A DNA stretch of 64,000 nucleotides from Rhizobacter terrae (lineage in GTDB: Bacteria > Pseudomonadota > Gammaproteobacteria > Burkholderiales > Burkholderiaceae_C), in assembly GCF_003852895.1 (NCBI RefSeq), contig NZ_QUSW01000001.1, forward strand, positions 372,001 to 436,000, written 5' to 3'. The notes under the pieces were generated by a model that saw nothing but the letters and a program-made list of their open reading frames with translations, was not told the origin of the DNA and ran no database searches. The position numbers and the translations under genes are program-made. Positions 34,578-43,597 of the stretch are shown here, one piece after another. Numbering within the stretch: the first letter of the stretch is position 1; every line of letters begins with the position of its first letter.

Positions 34578-35936
34578 TCAGCGCGACGCCGCCGATGCCG
34601 CGGCGCTCGCGGCCAACTCAGGGGCCGATGCCGGCACCGCCGCCGCGCAGGCCACCTCCGGCGCACTGCTCTTCTTCAAGGCAATGAAGACCTTCTGCCC
34701 GCCTCGCCCCGTTTCAACCCAACCCAGCTTGCGCTCCTCGTCGCGGATCGCCGCGCTCGTCTTCGGGCCGGACGCACCATCCACCACCACGTCGCAATGC
34801 CCCAACCGGAGCAGCATCGCCTGCAGGTCGCGGAACTCCGCGCGCGACAGGCCAGCATCGTCGGTCGGCCAGGGCGTGCGCTGCGGCGCGCTGCCGCGCA
34901 AGGCATCCGACAGCAGGCCGATGGCCAGCGCATAGGCATCGGCCCGGTTGTACCGCCAGATGGCCTGGTAGTTGGGCGTGACGAGCCAGGCCGGCCCCTG
35001 CGCGCCCGCGGGCATCAGCAGCGCGGCATTGAGCGAGGGCTCCAGCTGCTGGCCGAGCAGCGAGTTGGGGCGCACCAGCGGCTGCCCATCCACACGCGTC
35101 ACGCCATCAACCGCGAACTCGGCGACGCGCCGGCACTTGCCCACGGGGCTTTGCTGCGTCAGGCAGCCGTGCTCGCTCTCGGTGGCATTCCAGCGCTGGG
35201 CCACCGACGGCGGCACCCGCACCTCCACCGCCCAGGGCACGCCTTCGATCCAGCCCAGCCCGCGCAGGTAGCGCGCGGTGGTGGCCAGCGCGTCGGGCAC
35301 GCTGTGGATGATGTCCACGCGGCCCTTGTCATCGGCCGCGCTCATGTACTTCGCGAAGGTGCCGGGCATGAACTGCGTCATGCCGAAGGCGCCGGCCCAC
35401 GAGCCCTTGAATTCGTCGACGCGCACCACGCCCTCCTGCACCAGCCACAGTGCGGTGAAGAAGTGGTCCTTGCGTTCGGCACTCTGCAGGTTCAGGCAGG
35501 CGCGGCTGAGCGTGGCATCGATGACGGGATAGGCCCCACGCACGCGGCCATAGTCGGTCTCCACGCCGAACACGGCCACCGTCGTGGCGCCATCGACGCC
35601 GTGCCGCTGCTGGATGGACGCGAGCGCCGCCTGCTCGTTCTTCACGATGTCGCGGCCCTGCGCCACGCGCTGTTCGTCGGTGCGGCGGGCGATGTAGTCC
35701 CAGATGGGCAGCTGGAATTCAGGCTGGGTCTTGGTGGCGGTGTCCACCACCGGGCGCAGGTCCTGCGCGTCGCGGGTGAAGGTCTCGAAGGTCTCGGGCT
35801 TGACCTTGGCGGGCAGCTCCTGCCGCAGCGAGGAGACGCAGGTCGACAGGGGCTCGAAGGTCTGCGCGTCGGCGCGAAGCGGGGCGGCGACGGCCGTGGC
35901 CGAAAGGAGCGCGATGAGCGGGCGAAGACTGTGCAT
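34578..35936 (-). CDS. Periplasmic lytic murein transglycosylase (MltB-type)
   Basis: This 452-residue protein has a signal peptide (residues 1-24, ending APLRADAQ). The SLT_2 domain contains [20 protein letters not shown] with the catalytic Glu, followed by [20 protein letters not shown] and [20 protein letters not shown] peptidoglycan-binding domain occupies about residues 355-415 ([20 protein letters not shown]). The tail is Ala/Pro/Ser-rich. There is no lipobox, so it resembles soluble MltB homologues rather than the anchored form. It cleaves peptidoglycan to 1,6-anhydromuropeptides during wall turnover. Confidence 0.92.
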   Translation of the reverse strand: MHSLRPLIALLSATAVAAPLRADAQTFEPLSTCVSSLRQELPAKVKPETFETFTRDAQDLRPVVDTATKTQPEFQLPIWDYIARRTDEQRVAQGRDIVKNEQAALASIQQRHGVDGATTVAVFGVETDYGRVRGAYPVIDATLSRACLNLQSAERKDHFFTALWLVQEGVVRVDEFKGSWAGAFGMTQFMPGTFAKYMSAADDKGRVDIIHSVPDALATTARYLRGLGWIEGVPWAVEVRVPPSVAQRWNATESEHGCLTQQSPVGKCRRVAEFAVDGVTRVDGQPLVRPNSLLGQQLEPSLNAALLMPAGAQGPAWLVTPNYQAIWRYNRADAYALAIGLLSDALRGSAPQRTPWPTDDAGLSRAEFRDLQAMLLRLGHCDVVVDGASGPKTSAAIRDEERKLGWVETGRGGQKVFIALKKSSAPEVACAAAVPASAPELAASAAASAASR

Positions 35937-35970
35937 CAGCGCAGTCTATGCGCCCGCGGCGACCACCCGT

Positions 35971-37302
35971 TCAGGCGCGGGTAACAGCCTGCACCGGGGG
36001 GTGCGCATCTTCCAGCAGGTCTTCGGGTGCCTGCGCGGCCTCGTCGGTCTCGCCGTCGAGTTGCCGTTGCATGCGGGCAGCGTCGAGGTCGCCGGTCCAC
36101 TTGGCCACGACCACGGTGGCCACGCCGTTGCCCACGAGGTTGGTCAGCGCGCGTGCCTCGGACATGAAGCGGTCGATGCCCAGGATGAGCGCAAGCCCTT
36201 CCACCGGCACGTGGCCCACGGCCGACAAGGTGGCCGCCAGCACAATGAAGCCGCTGCCCGTCACGCCCGCCGCGCCCTTGGAGGTGAGCAGCAGCACGGC
36301 CAGCAGGGTGAGCTGCTGCACGATGGTCATCGGCGTGTTGGTGGCCTGGGCGATGAACACCGCGGCCATGGTGAGGTAGATGGAGGTGCCGTCGAGGTTG
36401 AACGAATAACCCGTGGGAATCACCAGGCCCACCACCGACTTGCGGGCGCCCAGGTTCTCCAGCTTGGCCATCATGCGCGGCAGCACGGACTCCGACGACG
36501 AGGTGCCCAGCACGATGAGCAGCTCTTCCTTGATGTACTTGATGAACTTCCACACCGAGAAGCCGTGCACCCGCGCGATGGTGCCCAGCACCACGAAGAT
36601 GAAGATGAGGCAGGTGGCGTAGAACGAGCCCATCAGCTTGCCCAGCGACAGCAGCGAGCCCACGCCGTACTTGCCGATGGTGAAGGCCATCGCGCCGAAG
36701 GCACCCAGGGGCGCGAGCTTCATGATGTAGCCCACCATCGTGAAGAGCACGTGCGAGGCCTTCTCGATGAAGTCGAACACCGGTGTGCCGCGGCCGCCGA
36801 AGCGGTGCAGTGCGAAACCGAACAGCACGGCCAGCAGCAGCACCTGCAGGATCTCGCCCTTGGCGAAGGCGTCGATGAAGTTGGTCGGGATGATGTTGAG
36901 CAGGAAGTCCACCGTGCCTTGCATCTTCCCCGGGCCGGTATAGGCAGCGATGCCCTTGGTGTCCAGCGACTTCGGGTCGATGTTCATGCCCGAGCCCGGT
37001 TGCACCACGTTCACGATGACCAGCCCCACGATGAGGGCGACCGTGCTCACCACCTCGAAGTACAGCAGCGCCAGACCACCCGTCTTGCCCACCTTCTTCA
37101 TGTCTTCCATGCCGGCGATGCCCACCACCACCGTGCAGAAGATGATGGGCGCGATCATCATCTTGATGAGCTTGATGAACGCATCGCCCAGGGGCTTCAG
37201 CGACTCGCCGGTGGCCGGCGCGAAGTGGCCCACCAGCACGCCGATGACGATGGCGACGATGACCTGGAAGTAGAGGGATTTGTAGAGTGGTTTGCCGCTC
37301 AC
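35971..37302 (-). CDS. Dicarboxylate/cation symporter (DctA family)
   Basis: The GTG start 37302 ([18 protein letters not shown]) follows AGGAG and gives 443 residues of the DAACS family. Hairpin-loop motifs are intact: [62 protein letters not shown] and the C-terminal [17 protein letters not shown]. These fit DctA, which imports succinate, fumarate or malate with protons or sodium. A longer upstream in-frame ATG is possible but lacks support. The gene stands between the transglycosylase gene and the SET-domain gene, all on the minus strand. Confidence 0.93.
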   Translation of the reverse strand: MSGKPLYKSLYFQVIVAIVIGVLVGHFAPATGESLKPLGDAFIKLIKMMIAPIIFCTVVVGIAGMEDMKKVGKTGGLALLYFEVVSTVALIVGLVIVNVVQPGSGMNIDPKSLDTKGIAAYTGPGKMQGTVDFLLNIIPTNFIDAFAKGEILQVLLLAVLFGFALHRFGGRGTPVFDFIEKASHVLFTMVGYIMKLAPLGAFGAMAFTIGKYGVGSLLSLGKLMGSFYATCLIFIFVVLGTIARVHGFSVWKFIKYIKEELLIVLGTSSSESVLPRMMAKLENLGARKSVVGLVIPTGYSFNLDGTSIYLTMAAVFIAQATNTPMTIVQQLTLLAVLLLTSKGAAGVTGSGFIVLAATLSAVGHVPVEGLALILGIDRFMSEARALTNLVGNGVATVVVAKWTGDLDAARMQRQLDGETDEAAQAPEDLLEDAHPPVQAVTRA

Positions 37303-37417
37303 GGTGGTCTCCTGGCTTGCAAGCACGGGAGTGTGCGTCGAACGCCCCCGCCTGGGCGTCCGTAGTGACCACAACACCGGGTCAACTGCTGGTCAGTGCG
37401 GGGTCAGCACCAGGCGA

Positions 37418-37858
37418 TCACAGGCGGCCCTTGCAGGTGGGCGCCCCGCATTGGCAGACCAGCTTGCCCTCATGGTGAGAGTGGCCATAGTCCACCGTGA
37501 TCTCCTCGCCCGGCGCGATCTCGCGCAGCGAATGGAACTCCACGCGCCGCTGCCGGATGCACAGCCGGGCATTGGGCGCGCAGCAGTGGTTGACGAAGCG
37601 CAAGGGGTCGGTGGACTTCGCGAAGTCGATGGCGCGGCGCTCCGAGACCTCCACGATCATGATGCGTTCGTAGCGCGTGGCGCGGATGCGCGCGTCCTCC
37701 ACGCTCATCGACTGCCCGCGGATCTCGCCGATCTTGCGGCGCGCCGGGATGCGCTCGGCCGCGAAGGCGCCGTGGCCGTCGATGGCACTGGGCTTCACGG
37801 CGACGTCGAACTTCTGGTAGTCGGGCCGTGCCACGGCCGGCATCGGGATGGAAGACAT
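37418..37858 (-). CDS. SET-domain protein-lysine methyltransferase-like
   Basis: This 146-residue protein is a minimal SET domain: VKPSAIDGHGAFAAERI at the start, the pseudoknot RFVNHCCAPNARL and EEITVDYGHSHH, then a post-SET cysteine cluster CQCGAPTCKG that could bind zinc. These elements bind AdoMet and a lysine substrate. Bacterial SET proteins are known in Burkholderiales and other groups and their substrates are mostly uncharacterised. No signal or other domain is present. Confidence 0.85.
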   Translation of the reverse strand: MSSIPMPAVARPDYQKFDVAVKPSAIDGHGAFAAERIPARRKIGEIRGQSMSVEDARIRATRYERIMIVEVSERRAIDFAKSTDPLRFVNHCCAPNARLCIRQRRVEFHSLREIAPGEEITVDYGHSHHEGKLVCQCGAPTCKGRL

Positions 37859-37933
37859 CTGCGGAGCCTCGATGAGTGGATGGCTATTCTCGATGGCCTT
37901 GTTAGGCTGGCATGGCTTGGCACTGGTCTTGTC

Positions 37934-37961
37934 CTAGCCTTGTCGATTCACTCTAGGCTAG
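37934..37961. promoter_or_regulatory. Inverted repeat upstream of chitosanase gene
   Basis: CTAGCCT (37934-37940) and AGGCTAG (37955-37961) form a 7-bp-arm inverted repeat with 14 bases between, about 95 bases before the chitosanase start in the 197-base divergent region shared with the SET-domain gene. It may be an operator; no regulator gene is adjacent. Confidence 0.25.
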
Positions 37962-38055
37962 CCGCCCCGGTGTTAACCGAGCAATACCAGTACAAGACCT
38001 GATATGGGGCCTTTTGGCGACTTCCAGAATTCGTCGCACACAACCAGGAGGCCCC

Positions 38056-39135
38056 ATGAACCGATCTTTCCTTGCCGTTCACCATCGCCTTGCATTGAGC
38101 GCCGTGGCCGTGGCCAGCACACTGCTGATGTCCGCGTGCGGCGGCGGCGATGCGTCGTCGGACCCGACCGCCACGGCCAGTGCCGAGGAGGGCACGGCGC
38201 GCGCCGCAGCCGTCACGGTGACGTGGACGCAGATCGCCACCGAAGGCAAGAGCTTCACCGTCAACGGCATCCAGACCGTGCGCTTCGGCGCCAACGGCAA
38301 GTACGTGGAGAAGTCGGTCAGCGGCTCGGGCAAGTGCACCAATTCCTTCTTCGGCAAGGACCCGGCGGTGGGCACGAGCAAGCATTGCGACCTCAAGTCC
38401 ACCAGCGACAGCGGCGGCGGCAACAAGAGCGACCTGAACGATCCGAAGAAGAAGGAGATCGCGATGGAGCTGGTGTCCAGCGCGGAGAACTCGTCGCTCG
38501 ACTGGCGCGCGCAGTACGCCTACATCGAGGACATCAAGGACGGCCGCGGCTACACCGGCGGCATCATCGGCTTCTGCTCGGGCACCGGCGACATGCTGGA
38601 CCTGGTGCAGTACTACACCGACAACAAGCCGGGCAACGTGTTGTCCAAGTACCTGCCGGCGCTGAAGAAGGTCAACGGCAGCGCATCGCATTCCGGCCTG
38701 GACCCGAACTTCACCAAGGACTGGAAGACCGCGGCGAAGGACTCGGCGTTCCAATCCTCGCAGGACCATGAACGCGACCGCGTGTACTTCAACCCCGCGG
38801 TGAACCAGGCCAAGGCCGACGGCCTGCGCGCGCTGGGCCAGTTCATCTACTACGACGCGATCGTGATGCATGGCCCGGGCGACGACAGCGTGAGCTTCGG
38901 CGGCATCCGCAAGACCGCGATGAAGAAGGCCAAGACGCCGGCGCAAGGCGGCGACGAGACCAAGTACCTCAACGCCTTCCTCGATGCCCGCAAGGCCGCG
39001 ATGCTGACCGAAGCCGCGCATGACGACACCAGCCGCGTGGACACCGAGCAGCGCAAGTTCCTCAACGAGGGCAACCTGGACCTGAACACGCCGCTGAGCT
39101 GGAAGACCTACGGCGACCCGTACAGCATCAAGTGA
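38056..39135 (+). CDS. GH46 chitosanase lipoprotein with N-terminal carbohydrate-binding-like domain
   Basis: This 359-residue enzyme starts at ATG 38056 after CCAGGAGG. A signal peptide ends in the lipobox MSAC, so it is anchored to a membrane. Residues about 53-112 (VTWTQIATEGKSFTVNG to SKHCDL) resemble a small beta domain found on polysaccharide hydrolases, with two Cys that may pair. The GH46 catalytic part follows: Glu144 in SSAENSSLDW and Asp162 in IEDIKDGRGYTGG, 18 residues apart as in the Streptomyces N174 enzyme. It hydrolyses chitosan endo-wise. A strong terminator follows. Confidence 0.9.
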   Translation: MNRSFLAVHHRLALSAVAVASTLLMSACGGGDASSDPTATASAEEGTARAAAVTVTWTQIATEGKSFTVNGIQTVRFGANGKYVEKSVSGSGKCTNSFFGKDPAVGTSKHCDLKSTSDSGGGNKSDLNDPKKKEIAMELVSSAENSSLDWRAQYAYIEDIKDGRGYTGGIIGFCSGTGDMLDLVQYYTDNKPGNVLSKYLPALKKVNGSASHSGLDPNFTKDWKTAAKDSAFQSSQDHERDRVYFNPAVNQAKADGLRALGQFIYYDAIVMHGPGDDSVSFGGIRKTAMKKAKTPAQGGDETKYLNAFLDARKAAMLTEAAHDDTSRVDTEQRKFLNEGNLDLNTPLSWKTYGDPYSIK

Positions 39136-39178
39136 ACAGGGTGTTTCGGATCGACTCCTGAGGGGGAGTCGGGGGGTG

Positions 39179-39216
39179 AACACGCCGCCGGACGCGATGG
39201 TCCGGCGGCGTTGTTC
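39179..39216. terminator. Bidirectional terminator after chitosanase gene
   Basis: ACGCCGCCGGAC (39182-39193) pairs perfectly with GTCCGGCGGCGT (39200-39211) around a GCGATG loop, with A-rich and T-rich flanks. It separates the convergent chitosanase and PLA2-motif lipoprotein genes; its right edge touches the lipoprotein stop codon. Confidence 0.8.
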
Positions 39217-39730
39217 ATTGGGTGCAGGTCTTTGCGCCCGCGCTCGCGGATGAAGCCGGCGCCGAGGGACACGGCAGCGTCGGGTGCTTGCTGCGGTAGT
39301 CGGCTTCCAGTTCCTGGGCCTGCGCCTCTTCGTCAGGCGTGAGCGGCTTGTAGCCACGCCCGTACGGCCAGCCATAGCCCCAGCGGTACGGTGTGGGAAG
39401 GCCCGGGCCACCGCCCACGCGCACGCCGTTGAACATGAGGTCCGCGAAGGCCTGGTCGTTGGTGGCCTGGAGCACGCAGGCCTGCAGCGTGCGGTCGGCG
39501 GACAGGCGGGCGTCGGCAGTGCCACCGCGCCAGTAGGCCAGGTCATGCACCACGCAGCAGTGGCACCAGTCGGCCTTCATGGCCGCGGAGCGGTCGGGAA
39601 ACATGCTGCAGCCATCGGTGGTGAACGGCTTGAGCGCCGTGGGAGGTGAGCCGGGCTCGTTGGCCGAAGTGGTGGCGCAGCCGGTCAGCAGGGTCCCCGC
39701 CATCACGAGCGGGATCAGGGCAGAACGCAT
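39215..39730 (-). CDS. Lipoprotein with phospholipase A2-like Cys/His-Asp motif
   Basis: This 171-residue lipoprotein has a signal peptide with lipobox LTGC. The segment WCHCCVVHDLAYWRGGTADA contains CCxxHD (His62-Asp63), the signature of secreted phospholipase A2 active-site helices, preceded by TDGCSMFPD. The Tyr after the His-Asp pair is also conserved in PLA2. A Gly/Tyr-rich low-complexity segment (GYGWPYGRGYKP) and an acidic tail follow. Enzyme activity is suggested, not shown; the calcium loop is not obvious. Confidence 0.7.
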   Translation of the reverse strand: MRSALIPLVMAGTLLTGCATTSANEPGSPPTALKPFTTDGCSMFPDRSAAMKADWCHCCVVHDLAYWRGGTADARLSADRTLQACVLQATNDQAFADLMFNGVRVGGGPGLPTPYRWGYGWPYGRGYKPLTPDEEAQAQELEADYRSKHPTLPCPSAPASSASAGAKTCTQ

Positions 39731-39757
39731 GGTCCTCCTTGCAGTGAGGGCTTCAGT

Positions 39758-39776
39758 CTGTCACAAGCGTTGACAG
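39758..39776. promoter_or_regulatory. Short inverted repeat in divergent region upstream of DUF2141 gene
   Basis: CTGTCA and TGACAG are separated by 7 bases in the 194-base region between the PLA2-motif lipoprotein start and the DUF2141 start. The right arm overlaps a TTGACA sequence that could be a -35 box, but no good -10 lies at normal distance. Candidate operator only. Confidence 0.25.
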
Positions 39777-39924
39777 CCGCCAGAGGCTGCAGATCGGGTA
39801 TCGCCTCGCGCCACCGGCGGTGCAACTCGCGACGCCCATCCGCAGTTCGTCACATGGCGCTCGTGCATTTCGCGCCGGAATCCGACAGTTCGCTCCGTCC
39901 AACCCACACCCCAGGAGCGAAACC

Positions 39925-40350
39925 ATGAACCGAGCTGTCACCCAAGTCCTCGCCACCACCGCCGTCTTCTTCGGCATGTCCGCTGCCGCCCAGGCCCTTG
40001 AACTGCGCGTCGAGGTGGTCAATGCGAAATCCGACAAGGGCACGATCCTCGGTGCGGTGTACGGCACGCCGGCCGCCTGGCTCAAGGATGGCCAGCAGGT
40101 GCAAGGCGCGATGGACACGGCCAAGGAAAAGGCGGTGCTTGTGTACCGCAACCTGCCCGCCGGTTCCTACGCCATCAGCGTGTTCCATGACGAGAACGGC
40201 AACGGCAAGCTGGACACCAACGTCGTGGGCTTCCCGACCGAGCGCTACGGCTTCAGCCGCGACGCCAAGGGCAACATGGCGCCGCCCTCTTTCTCCGACG
40301 CAGTGGTCGACCTGCAGGCCGACACCACCATCACCGTCACCCTGCGCTGA
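39925..40350 (+). CDS. DUF2141 exported protein
   Basis: This 141-residue protein begins at ATG 39925 with AGGAG about 10 bases upstream. Residues 1-23 form a signal peptide (MSAAAQA cleavage). The mature part shows the DUF2141 beta-sandwich pattern: ELRVEVVNAKSDKGTILGAVY, YRNLPAGSYAISVFHDENGNGKLD, FPTERYGFSRDAKG and a C-terminal TTITVTLR strand. DNGNGKLD-like Asp residues may bind calcium. It lies 22 bases before the carotenoid oxygenase gene; DUF2141 genes often sit beside carotenoid-related genes. Confidence 0.9.
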   Translation: MNRAVTQVLATTAVFFGMSAAAQALELRVEVVNAKSDKGTILGAVYGTPAAWLKDGQQVQGAMDTAKEKAVLVYRNLPAGSYAISVFHDENGNGKLDTNVVGFPTERYGFSRDAKGNMAPPSFSDAVVDLQADTTITVTLR

Positions 40351-40372
40351 GCCCGCCATGAGGAGCCAGACC

Positions 40373-41905
40373 ATGAACCGCCGCAACTTCATCGCAGGCG
40401 CCGCGGGCGCCCTCACCTTCAGCGGCGCCATCGCTGCCGAGACCGTCGCCGAGACCGCCGCCGCGGAAGCGACGGACCCCGTCTTCAAGGCCTTCGCCGA
40501 CGCCCTGCCCCAGCACTCCTGGCAGATGGGCTACGAAGGCCTGCAGGCCGATGCCGCCCCCATGACGCTCAGCCTGCGCGGGCAGATGCCGCGAGGCCTG
40601 CGCGGCGCGCTTTACCGCAATGGGCCATCGCGCCATTCCATCGGCGGCGTGCGCTACCACCATCTCTTCGATGGCGACGGCATGGTGCAGAAGTACGAGA
40701 TCACCGACGCCGGCATCACCCACCGAGGCAAGTTCGTGCGCACGGAGAAATTCATCGCCGACAGCAAGGCCGGCAAGCCGGTGCGCCAGACCTTCGGCAC
40801 CAACCCACCCGACGCCCAGCCCATCACGGGGCCGGATTCCCTGAACGTGGCCAACACCAGCGTGGTGAGCCATGGCGGCGAGCTGATGGCCCTGTGGGAA
40901 GGCGGCTCGGCCATCAAGCTGGACGCGCAGACGCTGGACACGCTGGGCCCCAAGGTGCTGTCGCCCGAGTACGCGGGCATGGCCTTCTCGGCGCACCCGA
41001 AGATCGAGCGCGACGGCACGCTGTGGAACTTCGGCGTCACCAGCCACCTCGGGCTGCTGTCGGTGTACCGCATCGCGCCGTCGGGCGAGGTGCTGAAGAC
41101 CGAGACCATCAAGGTGCGCGACATCGCGATGGTGCATGACTTTGCCGTGACCGAGCAGCACCTGGTCTTCCTGCTGCCGCCGCTGGTGTTCGACCGCGAC
41201 CGTGCGCGTTCAGGCGAGACCTTCCTGGACTGCCACGTCTGGAAGCCGCAGCTGGGCATGCGCGTGCTGGTGCTGCCCAAGGACCACCTGGACCAGCCGC
41301 AATGGTTCGACCTGCCCGCGGGCTTCGTCTTCCACGTGGGCAACGCCTGGGAAGACACCACCGCCGGAACGATCCGCCTGGACTACATCCGCTCGCCCGA
41401 TGCCTGGTCGCCGCTGCATGGCCTGCGCGACGTGATGAGCGGCCGATTCGAGCGCACGGGCAATGCGGGCATCGCCTTCGTCGGCCTGAACCTCAAGACT
41501 GGCCGCGCCAACCAGACGCTGGTCAACCAGGAGACCGAGTTCCCCCGCGTGGACCCGCGCGTGGTGGGCGTGAAGCATTCGCAGCTCTTCACCACGCTGC
41601 GCCTGGACACCGGCCCTCGCCCGGGCTTCGACGCGGTGATGCGCATGGACGTGGCCAGCGGCAAGACCGACCGCTACCGCTACGGCACCGACGTGATGGT
41701 GGAGGAGCACGTCTTCGTGCCCAAGCCGGGCGGCTCCGGCAAGGAAGGCGACGGCTGGCTGGTGGGCACCGCGCTGGACCTGAAGAAGAAGGCGATGCTG
41801 CTGTCGGTGTTCGACGCAATGCACCTGTCCAAGGGCCCGATCGCCCAGGCGACGATGGACCGGGTGATGCCGCTGGGTTTCCATTCGATCTTCGTGGGAG
41901 CCTGA
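40373..41905 (+). CDS. Carotenoid cleavage oxygenase family protein with Tat signal
   Basis: The start ATG 40373 (MNRRNFIAGAAGALTFSGA) follows a GGAG and gives 510 residues with a twin-arginine signal, so the folded protein is exported. The seven-bladed RPE65/CCO fold is indicated by LYRNGPSRH, YHHLFDGDGMVQKY, and the four iron-ligand His positions in SAHPKI, MVHDFAVT, FHVGNAWED and the final GFHSIFVGA. It should cleave a carotenoid or stilbene-like double bond with O2. ATG 40358 is a less likely start that would displace the Tat motif. Confidence 0.9.
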   Translation: MNRRNFIAGAAGALTFSGAIAAETVAETAAAEATDPVFKAFADALPQHSWQMGYEGLQADAAPMTLSLRGQMPRGLRGALYRNGPSRHSIGGVRYHHLFDGDGMVQKYEITDAGITHRGKFVRTEKFIADSKAGKPVRQTFGTNPPDAQPITGPDSLNVANTSVVSHGGELMALWEGGSAIKLDAQTLDTLGPKVLSPEYAGMAFSAHPKIERDGTLWNFGVTSHLGLLSVYRIAPSGEVLKTETIKVRDIAMVHDFAVTEQHLVFLLPPLVFDRDRARSGETFLDCHVWKPQLGMRVLVLPKDHLDQPQWFDLPAGFVFHVGNAWEDTTAGTIRLDYIRSPDAWSPLHGLRDVMSGRFERTGNAGIAFVGLNLKTGRANQTLVNQETEFPRVDPRVVGVKHSQLFTTLRLDTGPRPGFDAVMRMDVASGKTDRYRYGTDVMVEEHVFVPKPGGSGKEGDGWLVGTALDLKKKAMLLSVFDAMHLSKGPIAQATMDRVMPLGFHSIFVGA

Positions 41906-41909
41906 CGGC

Positions 41910-41944
41910 CGGGTGGGCAGCGACTGGGCGGCGTTGCCCACCCG
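41910..41944 (+). terminator. Hairpin after carotenoid oxygenase gene
   Basis: CGGGTGGGCA (41910-41919) and TGCCCACCCG (41935-41944) form a perfect 10-bp stem directly after the stop. A short T-containing tract (GGGGTTTCTTC) lies 15 bases further on, so termination may be weak or Rho-assisted. Confidence 0.5.
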
Positions 41945-41980
41945 ACACCGCCTTGGGGTTTCTTCAAGTCCTCACAATCG

Positions 41981-42000
41981 TTCGTTCCACATCGAACGAA
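41981..42000. promoter_or_regulatory. Palindromic operator candidate upstream of GST gene
   Basis: TTCGTTC and GAACGAA are perfect 7-bp arms separated by CACATC, ending one base before the GGAGA ribosome site of the GST gene (start 42012). The size and 6-base spacer suit a dimeric repressor such as TetR or MarR types, or a hairpin masking the ribosome site. No regulator gene is next to it. Confidence 0.45.
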
Positions 42001-42011
42001 GGAGACACCCC

Positions 42012-42620
42012 ATGAAGCTCTACTACTCCCCCGGCGCCTGTTCACTCTCGCCGCACATTGCCCTGCACGAGGCCGGCCTGCCCTTCGAGCACGTGCTGAC
42101 CAGCACCAAGTCGCACAAGCTCGCCGACGGCACGGACTACTACGGCATCAACCCCAAGGGCTACGTGCCGTTGCTGGAATTCGACGACGGCACGCGGCTC
42201 ACGGAAGGGCCGGCCATCGTGCAGTGGATCGCCGACCAGGTGCCCGAGAAGAAGCTCGCGCCACCCGCGGGCACGAAGGAACGGTACCGCCTGATGGAGT
42301 GGCTGAACTTCATCACCTCCGAGATCCACAAGGCCGCGGGCGTGCTGTTCATTCCCAACATGCCCGAGGAAGCCAAGGCCATCTACCGCGAGAAGATCCT
42401 CGGGCGCTTCGCCTACGTGGACCAGCAGCTCGAAGGCAAGCAGTTCCTCATGGGCGACACCTTCACCGTCGCGGACTGCTACCTCTTCGTGGTGACGAAC
42501 TGGACCAAGCCCCTGGGCCTGGACATCTCCGGCTTGAAGCATCTCACTGCCCACCATGCCCGCGTGGGCGCCCGGCCCTCCGCACAAGCCGCGATGAAGC
42601 ACGAAGGCCTCACCAAGTGA
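42012..42620 (+). CDS. Glutathione S-transferase (GstA-like)
   Basis: This 202-residue GST has an N-terminal thioredoxin fold starting MKLYYSPGACSLSPHIALHE, with the beta-class Ser/Cys catalytic region (SPGACS), and NPKGYVPLLEFDDGTRLTEGPAIVQWIA for glutathione binding (Val-Pro and Glu-Gly-Pro motifs). The helical C-terminal domain has the N-capping GDTFTVADCYLFVV. GGAGA lies before the ATG. Its stop overlaps the quinone oxidoreductase start (GTGA), so the two detoxification enzymes are cotranslated. Confidence 0.93.
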   Translation: MKLYYSPGACSLSPHIALHEAGLPFEHVLTSTKSHKLADGTDYYGINPKGYVPLLEFDDGTRLTEGPAIVQWIADQVPEKKLAPPAGTKERYRLMEWLNFITSEIHKAAGVLFIPNMPEEAKAIYREKILGRFAYVDQQLEGKQFLMGDTFTVADCYLFVVTNWTKPLGLDISGLKHLTAHHARVGARPSAQAAMKHEGLTK

Positions 42621-43576
42621 GGGCCCTGGTGTTCGACCGCTTCGGGCCGCCCGAAGTGCTGCACGTCCGCGAGGTGCCGGATCCGCAACCGACCTCCGGA
42701 CAAGTGCTGGTCCGCACGAAGGCCATCGGCCTGAACTTCGCCGATGTGTACCGGCGCAAGGGCACCTACCACCTGGCGGGCTCACCGCCTTTCATCGCGG
42801 GCTACGAAGCCGCCGGAGTGGTGGTGTCGGCGTCCGCGGGCAGCGGCTTCATCGAAGGGCAGCCGGTGGGTTTCGCCGACATGCCTTTCGCCAATGCCGA
42901 GCTCGTGGCGGTGGATGCGGCCAGGCTCATCCCGCTGCCCGCCGACATCTCCTTGGACACCGCCGCCGCGGTGCTCCTTCAAGGCCTGACCGCGCAGTAC
43001 CTCGTGCGCGACAGCCATGCCGTGAAGTCCGGCGACCGCGTGCTCGTGCATGCGGCTGCAGGCGGCGTGGGCCTGCTGCTGACCCAATGGTGCGCCTCGC
43101 TCGGTGCGAAGGTGATCGGGCTCACGTCCACCGACGACAAGGCCCGAGCCGTCATGGAAGCCGGTGCACAGGCCGTGCTGCTCTATGGCGACGACTGGGT
43201 GGAGCAGGTGCAGTCGCTGAGCGACGGCGGCGTCGACGTGGCCTACGACTCGGTGGGCTCGACGCTGATGCTCAGCTTCGCGGCCACCCGCAAGCGCGGG
43301 CACGTGGTGTTCTACGGCATGGCGGGGGGTGATCCGCCGCACATCGATCCGCGCATGCTGATGGACACCTCCAAGCACCTGAGCGGCGGCGACCTGTGGA
43401 ACGTGCTCACCAGCGCCCAGGAACGACAAACCCGCGCCGAAGATCTCTTCGCGCGGGTTCGCAGCGGGGCATTGAAGGTGCACATCGATTCGCGCTTCGC
43501 ACTGGCCGACGGCGCCCTCGCCCATCAGCGCCTGGAAAGCCGGGCCTCCAGCGGGAAGGTGCTGCTCATTCCCTGA
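42617..43576 (+). CDS. Quinone oxidoreductase-like MDR family enzyme
   Basis: The GTG start 42617 overlaps the GST stop and gives 319 residues. It is a zinc-lacking medium-chain dehydrogenase like Qor: IGLNFADVYRRKGTYHLAG, FIAGYEAAGVV, GLTAQYLVRDSHAVKSGDRVLVHAAAGGVGLLLTQ (AAAGGVG binds NADPH) and AYDSVGSTL. It reduces quinones or enals with NADPH. The coupling to GST suggests a response to electrophiles. Confidence 0.9.
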   Translation: MRALVFDRFGPPEVLHVREVPDPQPTSGQVLVRTKAIGLNFADVYRRKGTYHLAGSPPFIAGYEAAGVVVSASAGSGFIEGQPVGFADMPFANAELVAVDAARLIPLPADISLDTAAAVLLQGLTAQYLVRDSHAVKSGDRVLVHAAAGGVGLLLTQWCASLGAKVIGLTSTDDKARAVMEAGAQAVLLYGDDWVEQVQSLSDGGVDVAYDSVGSTLMLSFAATRKRGHVVFYGMAGGDPPHIDPRMLMDTSKHLSGGDLWNVLTSAQERQTRAEDLFARVRSGALKVHIDSRFALADGALAHQRLESRASSGKVLLIP

Positions 43577-43597
43577 AGGCCCGGCGCCGTCGGCAGC

